From NCBI GenBank assembly GCA_023301205.1, contig JALZVC010000235.1, positions 1 to 9,819 of the forward strand: a DNA stretch of 9,819 nucleotides. Reading direction: 5' to 3'. Position numbers and translations under genes: made by a program. Under the pieces are notes generated by a model. That model had not been told where the DNA came from. It did not search any database and saw only the letters and a list, made by a program, of their open reading frames with translations. This document shows positions 1 to 6,740 of the stretch, one piece after another (the stretch's first letter is position 1; each line of letters starts with the position of its first letter). Source of the stretch: Flavobacteriaceae bacterium (GTDB lineage: Bacteria; Bacteroidota; Bacteroidia; Flavobacteriales; Flavobacteriaceae).

Positions 1-9
1 CGAGGTCAC
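1..9. repeat. 9-bp direct repeat, left copy (possible element end)
   Basis: The window opens with CGAGGTCAC, which recurs in the same orientation at 5066-5074. Both copies lie a few bases before a strong plus-strand terminator, and the AbiE/TOTE defence genes lie between them. The repeat may extend further left, outside the window, because the right copy is preceded by CTCTGTCCAGT. It could be a duplicated attachment site or the shared 3' end of a gene. A 9-base match in about 5 kb can also arise by chance at the per-cent level, so the claim stays tentative. Confidence 0.35.
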
Positions 10-19
10 AATTTTATTT

Positions 20-56
20 AAAGCGCTTTAAACTAAAAGTTTAAAGCGCTTTTTTT
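20..56 (+). terminator. Rho-independent terminator, plus strand
   Basis: A perfect 14-bp stem has its left arm AAAGCGCTTTAAAC at 20-33, a 5-nt loop TAAAA at 34-38, and its right arm at 39-52. It runs into a T tract at 50-56. The tail points to the plus strand, so it should end a gene that enters from the left of the window. On the minus strand the stem is followed by AAATAAAATT, so it may also act weakly for the TOTE helicase gene that ends at 147, as a bidirectional terminator between convergent genes. Confidence 0.8.
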
Positions 57-146
57 ATTTCACCTAAATCCTGTTATTAACCTTAACTGATTCTAATTAT
101 GCAGATTAAAGGTTTGAACTATTTTTGGATTCTTCTATAATTCAAA

Positions 147-3131
147 CTAAAGGAGCCGTTCTTCTAAAGCGTTTTTCCATTTATAAAATGCCTCACTGTT
201 ATTATTATAATCGTGAATAATTTTACTGAAGTTTTCAGATTTAGTCTCTAAGAATGGTTGACGACCATTAGTTCTTATCAAATTCAGCTTTTCATTTACA
301 AGTTTCAATTCTTTTTTAAATAGAACAGTATCTTTATTGCAATGCCATACATAAGTAGCCTCTTTAGTATCTAATGTTTCTAAAACGATATGGAATTTCT
401 GTTCTCCGGCAAGAATAAAAGCAAATGAAAATGGATGTAAAACATATCTAATTTTCAACACAGTATTATCGTGATGTTTTGCCAAATAATGAAGGTGTCT
501 ACTATGAAGATATTTGTTCTTGTTTATTATTGATTCAAGAGTAGTGTCATCTGGACTAACCAAATACGCTAAGTGATTTTCAATATTTTCATTCTCTACT
601 TTATTATCTAAAGCTTTTCGCCCTTTTATAAAATTATGCTCAATGAATTGAAATTTAACGCTTCCTATAATCTCCTTATTAATTTTGTCGATATCTTCAG
701 AAGTAGCTAGCTGTGATACAATAATATTGTTCTCAGTTTCTATTTGTATATGGACAGAAATGAATTTTGATTGTAATGTTTTGGAGAAATAAGGTTTTAA
801 CACTTCAAATTCTGGTTGGATTTCTTCGTTTTCTATTTCAAATTGAATAGCCTCTTTTGATTTATTGTATGTATAAGAAAAGCAAACCAGTCCGTAATGA
901 AAATATAGATCATTAATTGCTAGACGAATTGTCTTGTTTATAATGCTTGTTTTTTGATCGTTATTTGTTGAGTTTTCTAAATCATCAAAGAGTGTGGCTT
1001 GGCGATCTAAGTTCCGGTAATATGTATTTCGCTTTAAGAATAATTTGTTTAGATATGATATGTGTTTATCTCTATAGTCATATATAACGGGCTTCAGTTC
1101 TGAACGCTGAACTCTTCCTATATATTGAATTAATTTGCCTTTAAAAGCGAAAGGGTATACAAGAAATAAGCAAGAAATATCCTTAATGTCCGTGCCTTCT
1201 CCAAAATACTGTCCAGTGGTAATAATTGCTTGATAATTTCCATCTCGAATGCTTTTCCACTTTAAGTTTTGTACAGTAGTACTATCTTTTCCTGATATGG
1301 CGATTACTTCGTATTGGTTTTTTAAATATTGGTATAATACTTCAATATGTTCGATTCGTTCTGTTATGATTACTACTTTTCTTTCATTTTTTAATTCGGT
1401 GTAGATATCTTTTAGAATCAGTTTATTTCTTTCAGAATCGTGAATTAAAACTTTAGAAAGTGTTTCAAAATGATCAGTTTTAGAATTAAAAGGAACCTCA
1501 AGATTTGTATTTCTAACAACAAGCCTTGCTTTCTTGTATGTCTCAATTTGATAAGGCTTAACTTCGGAAATGATATCGCCTAGATATAAAAATAGTAATT
1601 TTTCATCATTATTTTTCCTAAAAGGAGTTGCAGTTAATCCATATTGGTAATAGGGCGATAACTGATGAATAACGTCTCTAAAGGACTTTGCAGGAATGTG
1701 ATGACATTCATCTATAAGAATAATTCCAAAAGCAGATTTTAATCCATCTTTATTCTCGTTTAATTTTTTTGTCAATGTTTGAATTAGAGCTACTGTAATT
1801 CGTTTTCCTACTTTAGTTTTCCCTTGACCTATGTTACCTATTTCACGTTTTGGAATACCAAAAAACGTTTCGATTCTGGCGATCCATTGTTCTGCTATTT
1901 GTTTTCTATGAGTAATTATCAGTGCCGGTTGTTCTTTCTGTTCTATAATCTTTAAACCCATTATAGTTTTTCCAGCTCCTGGTGGCGCTACAATAATTCC
2001 AAAGTCCTTTTTTGTAGTTATAGAAAGTGACTCGTGTTGATGACTCAGTAATTCAATAGAAGAATAAAACGTAACATTAGGTAGTTTTTTTCTTTGGTCT
2101 AAAAAATCATAATCTATTCGGTTTTCTTTACAAAATCGAATTAATCTTCCTACGAAACCACTAGGGATTTTGACACTTTTTTCTTTCTCTTCAATGAGAT
2201 TAAAATAGCGTTCAGTTTTCCAAGTACTTTTACCCATCTTCTTTTTTACGATAAAATCAGAATTGTAAAAATTAAGTTGATTTTTGAGAAAATCAATAAT
2301 TCTAGGCTCTAATCCGTTTCGGTTGAGAGTGACACAATTTGTCAAAAATATTTGGAGTTTTCCTGAAGCAATGATTTTGTTTTTAGCAATTACTCCTATT
2401 CCTTTTTCTTCTTGAAACTTATTGTAAATTTGGTTTAAGAGGGTAATTGGAACCCTGTGTATCTCTTTAATAAAATCCCATTGGTTTGTATAGGGGACAA
2501 ATGTTTCAGGATTAAGAAAGCAAGAATTACCTTGTAGTACATTATTTCCTTGTAACGGCAATGCAATAAGATTTCCTAAACCTTTACCTGATAAATAATC
2601 TTGATTAGGGAACAAACGATCAAAACTAGTGTTCTTGTCAAAAACAGAAAAGATACCAGCCTGCTCAAAAAGTGAGAGTACAATTTTTCTACTTCTAATA
2701 GCAGGATAGGCTTGGTCAAAAAATATCCAAACGTGAGCACCATTTCCTGAACGAGATTGCTCTAAATAAGATGGTATTTCTTTTTCTTTTAAAACTTGTA
2801 ATGCTTTTTGTGATTGTTTTTTCCAATCCCCTTTATCAAAATCTGCAACAATAAACCAAGAGGTATTATCCTTTAGTAAGGGATAAATTCCAATGGATTG
2901 CTCACCACTAAAATGTTTTGATAATTGGTAATCATTAAGTCGTAAATACGTTTTGTCAGTATAATCCTTAAAAGTACCACCGCGCTGTTTATGCAAGCGA
3001 TACATATAAGGATCATAAGAATAAGCAGGCATATAACCGCTTTTAGTTGATTTTTCCCATCGCAATGCAAAAACATCTTCACGTCCTTTAAAAAGGGAGC
3101 TAAAAAGTTGTATTTGATTAGGATTTATCAT
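147..3131 (-). CDS. TOTE-type primase-helicase (AEP domain plus SF2 helicase), 994 aa
   Basis: This is a large two-domain protein, probably acting on nucleic acid in antiviral or anti-plasmid conflict. Residues ~1-240 match the archaeo-eukaryotic primase domain of TOTE conflict systems: FKGRED near 15, acidic pair D97/D99 in VADFDKGDW, SGNGAHVW with H133, then FDRLFPNQD (170-178) and GNLIALPLQ (186-194). An SF2 helicase follows: Walker A APPGAGKT (382-389), DECHH (474-478), LTATPFR (499-505), EGTDI (645-649) and QYIGRVQR (669-676). All key residues look intact. Residues ~720-994 form a third region in which I recognise no nuclease motif. The ATG at 3131 gives a start a few residues before the conserved QLF..LFKGRED block, as the family does. 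Its neighbour upstream is an AbiE-type toxin-antitoxin pair, 129 bp away across a long palindrome. The family's mechanism is inferred from bioinformatics, so function is only partly known. Confidence 0.9.
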   Translation of the reverse strand: MINPNQIQLFSSLFKGREDVFALRWEKSTKSGYMPAYSYDPYMYRLHKQRGGTFKDYTDKTYLRLNDYQLSKHFSGEQSIGIYPLLKDNTSWFIVADFDKGDWKKQSQKALQVLKEKEIPSYLEQSRSGNGAHVWIFFDQAYPAIRSRKIVLSLFEQAGIFSVFDKNTSFDRLFPNQDYLSGKGLGNLIALPLQGNNVLQGNSCFLNPETFVPYTNQWDFIKEIHRVPITLLNQIYNKFQEEKGIGVIAKNKIIASGKLQIFLTNCVTLNRNGLEPRIIDFLKNQLNFYNSDFIVKKKMGKSTWKTERYFNLIEEKEKSVKIPSGFVGRLIRFCKENRIDYDFLDQRKKLPNVTFYSSIELLSHQHESLSITTKKDFGIIVAPPGAGKTIMGLKIIEQKEQPALIITHRKQIAEQWIARIETFFGIPKREIGNIGQGKTKVGKRITVALIQTLTKKLNENKDGLKSAFGIILIDECHHIPAKSFRDVIHQLSPYYQYGLTATPFRKNNDEKLLFLYLGDIISEVKPYQIETYKKARLVVRNTNLEVPFNSKTDHFETLSKVLIHDSERNKLILKDIYTELKNERKVVIITERIEHIEVLYQYLKNQYEVIAISGKDSTTVQNLKWKSIRDGNYQAIITTGQYFGEGTDIKDISCLFLVYPFAFKGKLIQYIGRVQRSELKPVIYDYRDKHISYLNKLFLKRNTYYRNLDRQATLFDDLENSTNNDQKTSIINKTIRLAINDLYFHYGLVCFSYTYNKSKEAIQFEIENEEIQPEFEVLKPYFSKTLQSKFISVHIQIETENNIIVSQLATSEDIDKINKEIIGSVKFQFIEHNFIKGRKALDNKVENENIENHLAYLVSPDDTTLESIINKNKYLHSRHLHYLAKHHDNTVLKIRYVLHPFSFAFILAGEQKFHIVLETLDTKEATYVWHCNKDTVLFKKELKLVNEKLNLIRTNGRQPFLETKSENFSKIIHDYNNNSEAFYKWKNALEERLL

Positions 3132-3222
3132 TAGGTAATACGTTTATTTACATATTAGATTTTAGATACAGTAGTACGTTTAAAAATTTAAATGCTTTAT
3201 TACTCAGTATAATTGTTTTTGT

Positions 3223-3248
3223 AGTTACGCTTTCGCGAAAGCGTAACT
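3223..3248. repeat. 26-bp perfect palindrome (flavobacterial intergenic repeat type)
   Basis: The half-site AGTTACGCTTTCG is followed by its exact reverse complement, giving a 13+13-bp palindrome with no spacer. It lies 12 bp past the stop of the AbiEii-like toxin gene and 92 bp before the TOTE gene start. The core CTTTCGCGAAAG recurs, as I remember it, between genes in many Flavobacteriaceae, so a repetitive extragenic element is likely. As RNA it would fold into a very stable hairpin in either direction. After it on the minus strand comes ACAAAAACAATT rather than a T tract, so it would be an atypical terminator for the toxin operon. It may instead stabilise the 3' end of the AbiE mRNA. Confidence 0.75.
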
Positions 3249-3260
3249 CTCCGTACTATT

Positions 3261-4277
3261 TTAAAGGTCAATAGTCCATTTACTGTTATTAAATAACCCC
3301 TTAACACCTTTAATATCTGTTATTAAGTCATCAAAAGAAGGACTGTCTCCATAAATCATTTGTTCTTGCATTATTTTATAATCTGCTTTCCATTCTGAAA
3401 TTAAATTATCTGGCGGGATAGGATTAATAGTCTGCGGTTGATGTAATTTATAATCGACTCCACCTACTTTAGTAAACAGTATCCTATGCTTTACAATCGT
3501 TTCGTATAGTATTTTGTTACTTATCGCTTTGCTTGCAAATTCAGTTTTACTAAGTTGATAAATGTCATATAGATGTCTACTTAATCTATCAACCCTAATT
3601 TTGTCTTTTGGACGTTGAAACTCTTCGTGTAATAGAAATATTTTTTCAAGAAAAGTTCTTTCTGGATTAACGCAAGGAACCTTAATAGCTTCTTCTGCAA
3701 ATGATGCGTCTGGAAATTGTTCGTCTATCAATGTCTTTATTGCTTTTACTGTAAATGGCTCTTTAAGTGATCTACAGCCTATTTCTATTTGGACGCGAGG
3801 CATTATATAGCCAGGCGAATTGATAACTGTGTGATAATACACCTCAATAATTCTTGGATCTTGATCGCTAGAGATAGGTTCAATAATTTTTACTTCTAAA
3901 TTTCCTAAATTTAATTTCTGAAGCGTTTGAATAAATAAAGGCAAAAATGTATGCTCAAGATATTCACTGGTTGCTTTTCTAAGTTTAGTGCGTTCTTTTT
4001 TAGAAAGTGCTCCAGAAAAACCCATAAAGTTTCTATCTATAGCAAGATCGATATCTTCAGAAAAACGATCTATTAATTTCCAAGCTTTGCTTAAAGAGGT
4101 TCCGCCTTTAAAAACTAGATGATTGCCAATTTCCATTTCAAATAAAACTTTCAAAACTAGATGCACCCACCAATCCTTTTCTGCGGCATACGCAGGTATT
4201 CCGGCTTTAATTGAAGTTTGATTAAAGATTTCAATTCTATCTTTCTCTGGAAGCGTTGAAAAATTAATTTTTGTCAT
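3261..4277 (-). CDS. AbiEii/AbiGii-type nucleotidyltransferase toxin, 338 aa
   Basis: This is the toxin of a type IV-like AbiE system. Characterised members are nucleotidyltransferases that stop growth, some by adding nucleotides to tRNA 3' ends, which gives abortive infection. The fold's signature is clear: FKGGTSLSKAW (56-66), then RFSEDIDLAID (71-81) with the metal-binding pair D75/D77, and a candidate third acidic residue in RVQIEIG near 161-167. The C-terminal half has the family's PERTFLEKIFLLHEE block (205-219) and RHLYDIY (234-240). Length and motifs look complete. The ATG at 4277 lies 14 nt inside the antitoxin gene, pointing to translational coupling. The exact substrate cannot be read from sequence. 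Confidence 0.92.
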   Translation of the reverse strand: MTKINFSTLPEKDRIEIFNQTSIKAGIPAYAAEKDWWVHLVLKVLFEMEIGNHLVFKGGTSLSKAWKLIDRFSEDIDLAIDRNFMGFSGALSKKERTKLRKATSEYLEHTFLPLFIQTLQKLNLGNLEVKIIEPISSDQDPRIIEVYYHTVINSPGYIMPRVQIEIGCRSLKEPFTVKAIKTLIDEQFPDASFAEEAIKVPCVNPERTFLEKIFLLHEEFQRPKDKIRVDRLSRHLYDIYQLSKTEFASKAISNKILYETIVKHRILFTKVGGVDYKLHQPQTINPIPPDNLISEWKADYKIMQEQMIYGDSPSFDDLITDIKGVKGLFNNSKWTIDL

Positions 4278-4872
4278 TGAGTAATGCTTTGTTCATTATT
4301 TTTTGAATCCAAACAGGTGCAAGGCCTATGTCGTATTTTAATTTTTTTACAGACTCTTTTTTTAATAATTCTAGTATTTTTAATTCTTCCTGTTTAGTTA
4401 ATTTTGCTTTTCCGATAGAACGTAACGCTTGTATAGCTAGACTACTTATTTTTCCTAAAGCTTTTAAGTTTTTTGGAGTGGTACGCTTCAGTTTTATAAC
4501 TTGTTTTCCTATTTTAATTTCTCTTGATGCTCCATCAGTTAAAAAGGTTAATTTTAAGGGTATTTGCTGACTGAGTCCCAAAGCGTGTAGTGCGTAAACA
4601 CCAGTTGGCACTATTTTTATTCTATCTCTTTGGGCAATACCATAAGCTACTTCTTCTGCTGTTGGCAACACCTTTCCGATAAGAGCATTCTTTTTAGGTT
4701 GCACGTATATCCCTTGAGTAATTCTAGTAATAAATCTATCCTTAAAGAGTCTATGTAATGCTAAGCGTACGGCTTCTGAAGACCCAATGTGTTTGAAATC
4801 TTCGGGAAACAGAAGTGTACCTTTATTTTTAGAAAGAATTTCTTTTTGGATTTTTTCTTGTATACTTATCAT
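4264..4872 (-). CDS. AbiEi-type antitoxin (DUF6088-like), winged-helix repressor, 202 aa
   Basis: This is the partner of the AbiEii-like toxin that follows it. Residues ~1-60 form a winged-helix DNA-binding domain, with SSEAVRLALHRLFKDRFI as the recognition part and TRITQGIYVQP as the wing, typical of AbiEi/DUF6088 antitoxins. The block PTAEEVAYGIAQRD...PTGVYALHALGLSQQ (about 70-102) is also characteristic. The lysine-rich C-terminal half should carry the antitoxin activity. In known AbiE systems this protein both counters the toxin and represses its own promoter through inverted repeats; two fitting repeats lie 20-55 bp upstream here (4893-4927). The ATG at 4872 has no Shine-Dalgarno sequence but an A/T-rich leader, normal for Bacteroidota. 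Confidence 0.88.
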   Translation of the reverse strand: MISIQEKIQKEILSKNKGTLLFPEDFKHIGSSEAVRLALHRLFKDRFITRITQGIYVQPKKNALIGKVLPTAEEVAYGIAQRDRIKIVPTGVYALHALGLSQQIPLKLTFLTDGASREIKIGKQVIKLKRTTPKNLKALGKISSLAIQALRSIGKAKLTKQEELKILELLKKESVKKLKYDIGLAPVWIQKIMNKALLNDKN

Positions 4873-4892
4873 TGAACTTAATTATGCGTGTA

Positions 4893-4927
4893 ATTTGTAA
4901 CAAATATATGCATTATTTGTTACAAAA
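4893..4927. promoter_or_regulatory. Paired palindromic operator of the AbiE operon
   Basis: Two near-identical 13-bp palindromes, ATTTGTAACAAAT (4893-4905) and ATTTGTTACAAAA (4915-4927), have centres 22 bp apart. This is about two DNA turns, so two bound proteins would sit on the same face. The pair lies just upstream of the antitoxin start and overlaps its likely promoter. AbiEi proteins are known to autorepress by binding paired inverted repeats, so this is the expected operator. The assignment to this protein is inferred from position and symmetry. Confidence 0.7.
4901..4908 (-). promoter_or_regulatory. Candidate -7 box of the AbiE operon (TATATTTG)
   Basis: On the minus strand this reads TATATTTG, an exact match to the Bacteroidota -7 consensus TAnnTTTG. 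It ends 28 bp before the antitoxin ATG and overlaps the proximal operator palindrome, so repressor binding would block it. A TTTG-containing stretch upstream could serve as the -33 element, but a TTG only 14 bp away is closer than the usual spacing, so the upstream half of the promoter is unsure. Confidence 0.5.
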
Positions 4928-5000
4928 ATAAATTTGGATTATTCTATTTAAAAATTGAACGAGTTTAATATTTGGAATTTATTGTATATCTTCTTGATTA

Positions 5001-5081
5001 ATGGGTGTTGATAATGAGGTTATTAACTTAATATCATCATTTAAAAAGTTTGAACTCTGTCCAGTCGAGGTCACTAATTAA
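5001..5081 (+). other. Short plus-strand open frame ending at the terminator (26 codons)
   Basis: An ATG at 5001 opens 26 codons ending ...KKFELCPVEVTN before TAA at 5079-5081, where the terminator stem begins. The second copy of the 9-bp repeat lies inside the last codons. I recognise no protein. It may be the tail of a larger gene whose upstream part was lost or displaced, since the frame is closed by TGA just before the ATG and there is no convincing ribosome-binding or promoter signal. It could also be meaningless; it is listed because of its position between repeat and terminator. Confidence 0.2.
5066..5074. repeat. 9-bp direct repeat, right copy
   Basis: CGAGGTCAC here matches bases 1-9 of the window, in the same orientation and again just before a plus-strand terminator (6 bp between repeat and stem here, 10 bp at the left copy). 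The two following terminators differ in sequence, as expected if the repeats were attL and attR of an inserted element rather than ends of a long duplication. Confidence 0.35.
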
Positions 5082-5121
5082 ACCAGTACTTTACAAAGCT
5101 TTTGTAAATGCTGGTTTTTTT
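5081..5121 (+). terminator. Rho-independent terminator, plus strand
   Basis: The outer stem AACCAG (5081-5086) pairs with CTGGTT (5111-5116), and the inner stem TTTACAAA (5090-5097) pairs with TTTGTAAA (5101-5108). The loop is GCT, with one bulged base between the two stems, and a T tract at 5115-5121 follows. It is strong and points to the plus strand, yet no complete plus-strand gene precedes it in the window. It probably belonged to a gene now displaced or located beyond the left edge. Confidence 0.75.
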
Positions 5122-5479
5122 ATTTACACACTATTTGCTCACTTATCCCGATTTAGCCCTTATTTTAATGTTAAATATTTTTTTTGTTTTTAAAGATACA
5201 TTTAATGCATTAACTACATAAGGTGGTGCTTAAGTGTCTTACATTTTACTGTTTGGATAACTTCTTAACGTTCTTCAGTAAAATGAAACGTAATTATCTA
5301 TATTATTTGCTTTTTTCTAAGCTAATTTAAAGAATAAAGTTTGTGTTTGTATGTCTACCGCTGTGTTAGACTTTGAAATGCTTGTAGGTGGCTCTATGTT
5401 ATTCTTGCTGCAATAATAGAATTGTTTAAATTCTAATAATAATGTTAGTTTGACAAAAAGAATAGCAGAATATGAAAAT
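5122..5479. other. Gene-free stretch with one hairpin
   Basis: I see no convincing gene between the plus-strand terminator and the SecB-like gene end. One 10-bp inverted repeat, CATTTTACTG at 5242-5251 and its exact complement at 5276-5285, encloses a 24-nt loop. It is not followed by a T tract on either strand. A start-less minus-strand frame runs through about 5325-5470 with no recognisable product. The stretch separates the defence module on the left from the chaperone operon on the right and may be degraded sequence. Confidence 0.5.
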
Positions 5480-5920
5480 TTAATTTTCGTCTTCGATAAT
5501 ATTTGCAGAGGTAAAATTTATTGAAGGTAAAATAACAGGTGAAAACCCAGCATTACTTGAAAATGATGTGATAAAACTTCTTATGTAAGGAAAAATAATT
5601 GCAGGGGCACTAAATCTAAAGTAAGGATGGTTTTCCATAATTTCCTCATTTAATTCAACACCTTGAACTTTAAAATTTCCTAAGAAAGTAAATGCCAATT
5701 TAAAAGTGGTTTCTTTATTTTCAACTGTTACATCAAAAGATACTCCGAAATAATCCTCTATGTTATCATTTACAATAGCACGAAAGGTTAAATCAAATTC
5801 AGTTTCCTTTGATGCAAGGACGTTTGTCCAGTTGCTCTTATCTAAGTTGAAGTTTAGAGAAGTCAAATGAAAGTTTTCAAGTAAAATTGAATTTTGTATT
5901 GGTGCTTTATAGTCGCTCAC
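5480..5920 (-). CDS. SecB-like chaperone, 146 aa
   Basis: The C-terminal half carries the SecB signature: FSAPAIIFPYIR (103-114) followed by GFSPVILPSINF (125-136). The N-terminal IQNSILLENFHLTSLNF is also SecB-like, and the length is close to the usual ~150 residues. SecB proteins are cytosolic tetramers that bind unfolded clients. The start is GTG at 5920, sharing four bases (GTGA) with the TGA of the 79-residue gene, so the two are translationally coupled. Outside Proteobacteria, SecB-like genes often belong to toxin-antitoxin-chaperone loci, where the chaperone protects an unstable antitoxin. The neighbouring genes fit that here, so a dedicated chaperone is more likely than a general export factor. 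The family call is firm; the client is inferred. Confidence 0.85.
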   Translation of the reverse strand: MSDYKAPIQNSILLENFHLTSLNFNLDKSNWTNVLASKETEFDLTFRAIVNDNIEDYFGVSFDVTVENKETTFKLAFTFLGNFKVQGVELNEEIMENHPYFRFSAPAIIFPYIRSFITSFSSNAGFSPVILPSINFTSANIIEDEN

Positions 5921-6156
5921 GCTGCTAAATTATAATTTATTTCGCCTTCTAATGATGTGTCATTGTAAGTTTTTAGTCCGCAAATTTTTATAGAAGCAGG
6001 GCTTACGAAAGAACTTGTTGCGCTAATTCGTTCCCCATTAAAAAGTTTTTCTAAAACTAATTGGGAATTATCAAAGTCAATCCATTCTTTAAACTCATCT
6101 GCGGAAATAGCATCAAGCAAAGAATCAAATCTTTCTGTTAGTTTATTAATATCCAT
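5917..6156 (-). CDS. Small protein, candidate chaperone-dependent antitoxin, 79 aa
   Basis: I do not recognise the family. The N-terminal half (1-45) is acidic and predicted helical, with DKLTERFDSLL-like amphipathic spacing, FKEWIDFDNSQ and LEKLFNGE. The C-terminal half (46-79) is less charged and rich in small, hydrophobic and aromatic residues (SFVSPASIKICGL, Y64, Y75), without clear DNA-binding motifs. It starts 8 bp after the stop of the ADP-ribosyltransferase-like gene and ends overlapping the SecB-like start. By position it would be the antitoxin of a toxin-antitoxin-chaperone operon, the tail being the piece recognised by the chaperone. This role is inferred from order and coupling only. 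Confidence 0.7.
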   Translation of the reverse strand: MDINKLTERFDSLLDAISADEFKEWIDFDNSQLVLEKLFNGERISATSSFVSPASIKICGLKTYNDTSLEGEINYNLAA

Positions 6157-6164
6157 AATGTTGT

Positions 6165-6713
6165 TTATTGCTCCTTAATCTTAAAGGGTGCAAAATTACT
6201 TATAATATTTTTATTAAAGATAGCTATTTGAATCCTCTTTTTGTAATACATAGGTAAAATATCGCTGTAAACCCTGTTTTTTCCATTTGGATTCATTGGT
6301 AAATCATCAAATATGATACCGTTAATTTTTAATTTAAGCCAAAATTTATCCCTTAAAAACCTATGCACTTTCTGTAAGTCTGGGTCTTCACCATTTTTTA
6401 GAAAGAAAACTCTTGCCTTTTCTATGGCATTTTTAAAAAAGAAATAAGAATCTTCGTCAAAACTTGCATTAAGAATATTGGTGTTTTCTATTTCTGATTG
6501 ATAAATATCATAATAATTATTCTTAGACTTCATATCTGTGCCCCAATAGTGGGCAAATTCTTCTTCAGCCCAAAAATAATAGCCTTTGCCTAACCAGGCA
6601 TCTTTTCTGTTGCAGGGTATGGGGCCTTTTATTTGATTTGGTCTATTCTCTTGTGTATGATAGCCAATAATATAATCTATACCTCCCTTTTCTAATCTAG
6701 TCATAGGTTTCAT
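6165..6713 (-). CDS. Putative ADP-ribosyltransferase-like toxin, 182 aa
   Basis: The N-terminal part resembles PARP/DUF3990-type ADP-ribosyltransferase folds: GYHT (17-20) supplies the first-strand histidine, and DAWLGKGYYFWAEEEFAHYW (38-57) matches the 'wLGxGxYFw...A..W' block whose tyrosine stacks on NAD+. The C-terminal YYKKRIQIAIFN (156-167) resembles the closing strand of such proteins. I cannot place the third catalytic residue (often Glu) with confidence, so activity is unproven. The gene heads a three-gene operon with a 79-residue protein (8 bp downstream) and a SecB-like chaperone. This suggests a toxin that modifies a host or phage target with ADP-ribose. ATG 6713 is preceded by A8 and (CT)6 tracts as read on the plus strand; ATG 6704 is a possible alternative start. 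Confidence 0.6.
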   Translation of the reverse strand: MKPMTRLEKGGIDYIIGYHTQENRPNQIKGPIPCNRKDAWLGKGYYFWAEEEFAHYWGTDMKSKNNYYDIYQSEIENTNILNASFDEDSYFFFKNAIEKARVFFLKNGEDPDLQKVHRFLRDKFWLKLKINGIIFDDLPMNPNGKNRVYSDILPMYYKKRIQIAIFNKNIISNFAPFKIKEQ

Positions 6714-6733
6714 AAAAAAAACTCTCTCTCTCT
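6714..6733. repeat. Adjacent A8 and (CT)6 simple repeats at the toxin start
   Basis: Plus-strand A8 (6714-6721) adjoins (CT)6 (6722-6733), so the putative toxin mRNA reads AGAGAGAGAGAG then eight U before AUG. Both tracts can slip during replication. The purine tract may also act as a ribosome-binding region. An upstream ATG at 6744 opens a frame through the repeats that is now out of phase with the toxin by one base; a change in repeat number would join them. Confidence 0.6.
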
Positions 6734-6740
6734 TTCTTAG

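Noticed and set aside
2873..3082. Minus-strand open frame of 69 codons in another frame
   Set aside because: It lies wholly inside the primase domain of the TOTE gene, whose frame carries all the motifs.
4328..4570. Plus-strand open frame of 80 codons
   Set aside because: It is antisense to the AbiEi-like antitoxin; its Phe/Ser/Leu-rich content mirrors the Lys-rich antitoxin codons.
5325..5470. Start-less minus-strand open frame downstream of the SecB-like gene (…NTAVDIQTQTLFFKLA)
   Set aside because: It has no start codon, begins in another frame inside the SecB-like gene end, and matches nothing I know; long open frames arise easily by chance here only as far as stop codons allow, so it is not called.
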